The notes under the pieces: generated by a model
Database searches by the model: none
What the model saw: only the letters and a program-made list of their open reading frames with translations
Told to the model about the DNA's origin: nothing
Shown here: in pieces, positions 6,670 to 8,512 of the stretch
Layout: every line of letters begins with the position of its first letter
Position numbering within the stretch: the first letter of the stretch is position 1
Source: Bacteroidetes bacterium ADurb.Bin302
GTDB lineage: Bacteria; Bacteroidota; Bacteroidia; Bacteroidales; Paludibacteraceae
NCBI GenBank assembly: GCA_002069025.1
Contig: MWBK01000046.1
Coordinates: 1-8,512 of the forward strand
Direction of reading: 5' to 3'
Length of the DNA: 8,512 nucleotides
Position numbers and translations under genes: made by a program

Positions 6670-7885
6670 TATCCATGTGTATATCCCTAAAACCTAGGAA
6701 ATACAAAATACCATCCAATCCTATTGTTGATATTGATTGACTTGCATTAGCTATAACCTTTGGTTTTGCATGAAATGCTATTCCAAGTCCTGCTAAATTA
6801 AGCATTGGCAAATCATTTGCTCCATCACCTACAGCGACTACCTGCTCTAAATCAATCTTTTCTACTTGAGCAATTAAATGTAATAACTCCGCCTTACGTT
6901 TTCCATCCACAATATCACCTAAATAGCGGCCTGTTAGTTTTCCATTCTCTATTTCCAAGTTATTTGCATATACAAAATCAATTCCAAATTGTTTTTGAAG
7001 GTATTCGCCGAAATATGTGAAACCTCCTGAAAGTATTGCAATCTTAAAACCGAACTTTTTCAACACTTTCATAAGTCTTTCTGCGCCATCCATTAATGGT
7101 AAATGTTCAGCAATATCAACCATAACTGATTCATCAAGACCTTTTAGCAAAGCCACACGCTTAGTAAAACTTTCTTTAAAATCAATCTCACCACGCATTG
7201 CAGATTCTGTAATAGCTCTTACTTCCGAGCCAACTCCGGCCTTATCGGCAAGTTCATCAATCACTTCTGTTTTAATTAATGTAGAATCCATATCAAAACA
7301 TATTAATCTCCTTGCACGACGATACATATCATCTTTCTGAAATGAAATATCTATTCCCTCCTTTGCAGAAATTTCCATAAAACGTGATGATATTATATTT
7401 TTATCTTTCAATTCACCGCGTAAAGAAAGCTCAATACACGACCGTACTTCATCAGAATTATTTTCATCTAAAGGTGGACGACCTGTAAGCCTTTTAATTG
7501 AATCAATATTTAGTTCCTGATCTAAAATAGACTTTGTAACTAATGAAAGTTGATTAGCTGTAATAACACGACCAAGAATAGTAGTTACATACCTACTTTT
7601 GCCCTGACGACCAACCCAATTATTGTATCTATCTTCCGGTATTGGAGTAAAACGCACTTGCACACCTAATTCAGAACATTTAAATAATATTTCTTTCAAT
7701 ATATGTCCGGATTGAATCTCGTTATCCATTTTAAATAGGATGCCCAAAGATAGTGTATGATGAATGTCAGCCTGACCAATATCCAATATTACAGCGTTAT
7801 AACGTCCTAATATATCTGTTATTGATGCAGTTACTCCAGGACGATCATCGCCCGATATATTTATAAGTATAATTTCACTTGTCAT
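6662..7885 (-). CDS. serB: Phosphoserine phosphatase with N-terminal ACT domains
   Basis: Cytoplasmic HAD-superfamily enzyme that hydrolyses O-phosphoserine to serine, the last step of serine synthesis. The 407 residues are those of the long, regulated form. Residues about 5-78 are an ACT domain (ILINISGDDRPGVTASITDI, ending ELGVQVRFTPI), and residues about 98-180 look like a second, more diverged ACT-like unit; such domains usually bind amino acids, so serine feedback is plausible. The catalytic part carries HAD motif I FDMDSTLI (197-204; nucleophile Asp198, acid/base Asp200), motif II ILSGGF (284-289; Ser286), a Lys near 329-331 for motif III, and motif IV VGDGANDLPML (352-362). The ATG at 7883-7885 sits directly before the ACT domain and about 22 bases from a good promoter. 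It is monocistronic in view, convergent with and overlapping the MurU-like gene, and downstream of an rRNA operon on the same strand. Confidence 0.96.
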   Translation of the reverse strand: MTSEIILINISGDDRPGVTASITDILGRYNAVILDIGQADIHHTLSLGILFKMDNEIQSGHILKEILFKCSELGVQVRFTPIPEDRYNNWVGRQGKSRYVTTILGRVITANQLSLVTKSILDQELNIDSIKRLTGRPPLDENNSDEVRSCIELSLRGELKDKNIISSRFMEISAKEGIDISFQKDDMYRRARRLICFDMDSTLIKTEVIDELADKAGVGSEVRAITESAMRGEIDFKESFTKRVALLKGLDESVMVDIAEHLPLMDGAERLMKVLKKFGFKIAILSGGFTYFGEYLQKQFGIDFVYANNLEIENGKLTGRYLGDIVDGKRKAELLHLIAQVEKIDLEQVVAVGDGANDLPMLNLAGLGIAFHAKPKVIANASQSISTIGLDGILYFLGFRDIHMDIK

Positions 7886-7907
7886 AATAAGTCATTTATA
7901 ACGTTTG

Positions 7908-7939
7908 CAAAGATATTTGTTTTTTTAGTAACACACAAA
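7908..7939 (-). promoter_or_regulatory. serB promoter, Bacteroidota type
   Basis: Reading the minus strand, TTTG (7939-7936) is followed after exactly 20 bases by TATCTTTG (7915-7908). These match the Bacteroidota -33 (TTTG) and -7 (TAnnTTTG) elements at the expected 19-21 base spacing, and the spacer has the usual A-rich run. Transcription should start near 7900-7903, giving a leader of only about 15-18 bases before the serB ATG, with no Shine-Dalgarno site. It lies after the rRNA terminator, so serB has its own expression. Confidence 0.75.
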
Positions 7940-7999
7940 TTTGCTGCATTATCTAAATTAAATAATAGTGAATATACATTTGAAGTAATATAAATAAGA

Positions 8000-8029
8000 A
8001 AGCCCCATAAGTGTTAACTTATGAGGCTT
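8000..8029 (-). terminator. Rho-independent terminator of the rRNA operon
   Basis: On the minus strand AAGCCTCATAAGT, loop TAAC, ACTTATGGGGCTT forms a 13-bp stem with a single U-G wobble, followed by a T-rich tract (TCTTATTTATATT). It begins about 7 bases after the 3' end of the 5S gene, the right place to end the rRNA transcript before serB. Confidence 0.88.
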
Positions 8030-8035
8030 CTGTAA

Positions 8036-8144
<109 letters not shown>

Positions 8145-8189
8145 AATATCTAAACATATTGAAAACAACATACATGAAAGAAATCCTGA

Positions 8190-8512
<323 letters not shown>

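Noticed and set aside
7017..7340. Plus-strand reading frame of 107 codons inside serB
   Set aside because: Antisense to the HAD catalytic motifs of serB; explained by codon structure on the other strand.

Overview
The window looks like a chromosomal segment of a low-GC member of the Bacteroidota, most likely order Bacteroidales. The evidence is an AT-rich sequence, genes without Shine-Dalgarno sites in A/T-rich leaders, promoter elements of the Bacteroidota type (TAnnTTTG at -7 with TTTG about 20 bases upstream), an outer-membrane protein of the carboxypeptidase-regulatory-domain/plug/beta-barrel kind typical of this phylum, and the protein repertoire in general. The genus cannot be fixed from the sequence alone.

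Layout, left to right. (1) Bases 1-1148, plus strand: the C-terminal two thirds of a branched-chain aminotransferase (ilvE), then a complete type II 3-dehydroquinate dehydratase (aroQ) 17 bases later. (2) Bases 1220-3655: a large TonB-receptor-like outer-membrane beta-barrel protein. (3) Bases 3722-6669: a tight plus-strand cluster. It holds an unrecognised secreted coiled-coil protein, a two-domain protein joining an AmgK-like sugar kinase to the C-terminal domain of RapZ, and a MurU-like sugar-1-phosphate nucleotidyltransferase whose start overlaps the kinase stop by 4 bases. (4) Bases 6662-7885, minus strand: phosphoserine phosphatase (serB) with N-terminal ACT-type regulatory sequence, converging on and overlapping the murU-like gene by 8 bases, with a clear promoter upstream. 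(5) Bases 8000-8512, minus strand: the end of a ribosomal RNA operon (3' end of 23S, 5S, terminator) that reads toward serB.

The most interesting part is the kinase-RapZ fusion followed by the nucleotidyltransferase. In pseudomonads AmgK and MurU are successive enzymes of the cell-wall recycling bypass (MurNAc to MurNAc-1-P to UDP-MurNAc). In E. coli the RapZ C-terminal domain is the receptor for glucosamine-6-phosphate, the signal of amino-sugar status. One polypeptide that carries both suggests a recycling kinase with a built-in amino-sugar sensor. This is inference from motifs; neither substrate nor ligand can be proven from sequence. The secreted coiled-coil gene 12 bases upstream may belong to the same transcription unit and so to envelope biology.

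No CRISPR array, insertion sequence, tRNA or phage gene was seen. No stretch longer than 300 bases lacks a gene; the longest gap, between serB and the 5S gene, is about 150 bases and holds the serB promoter and the rRNA terminator.
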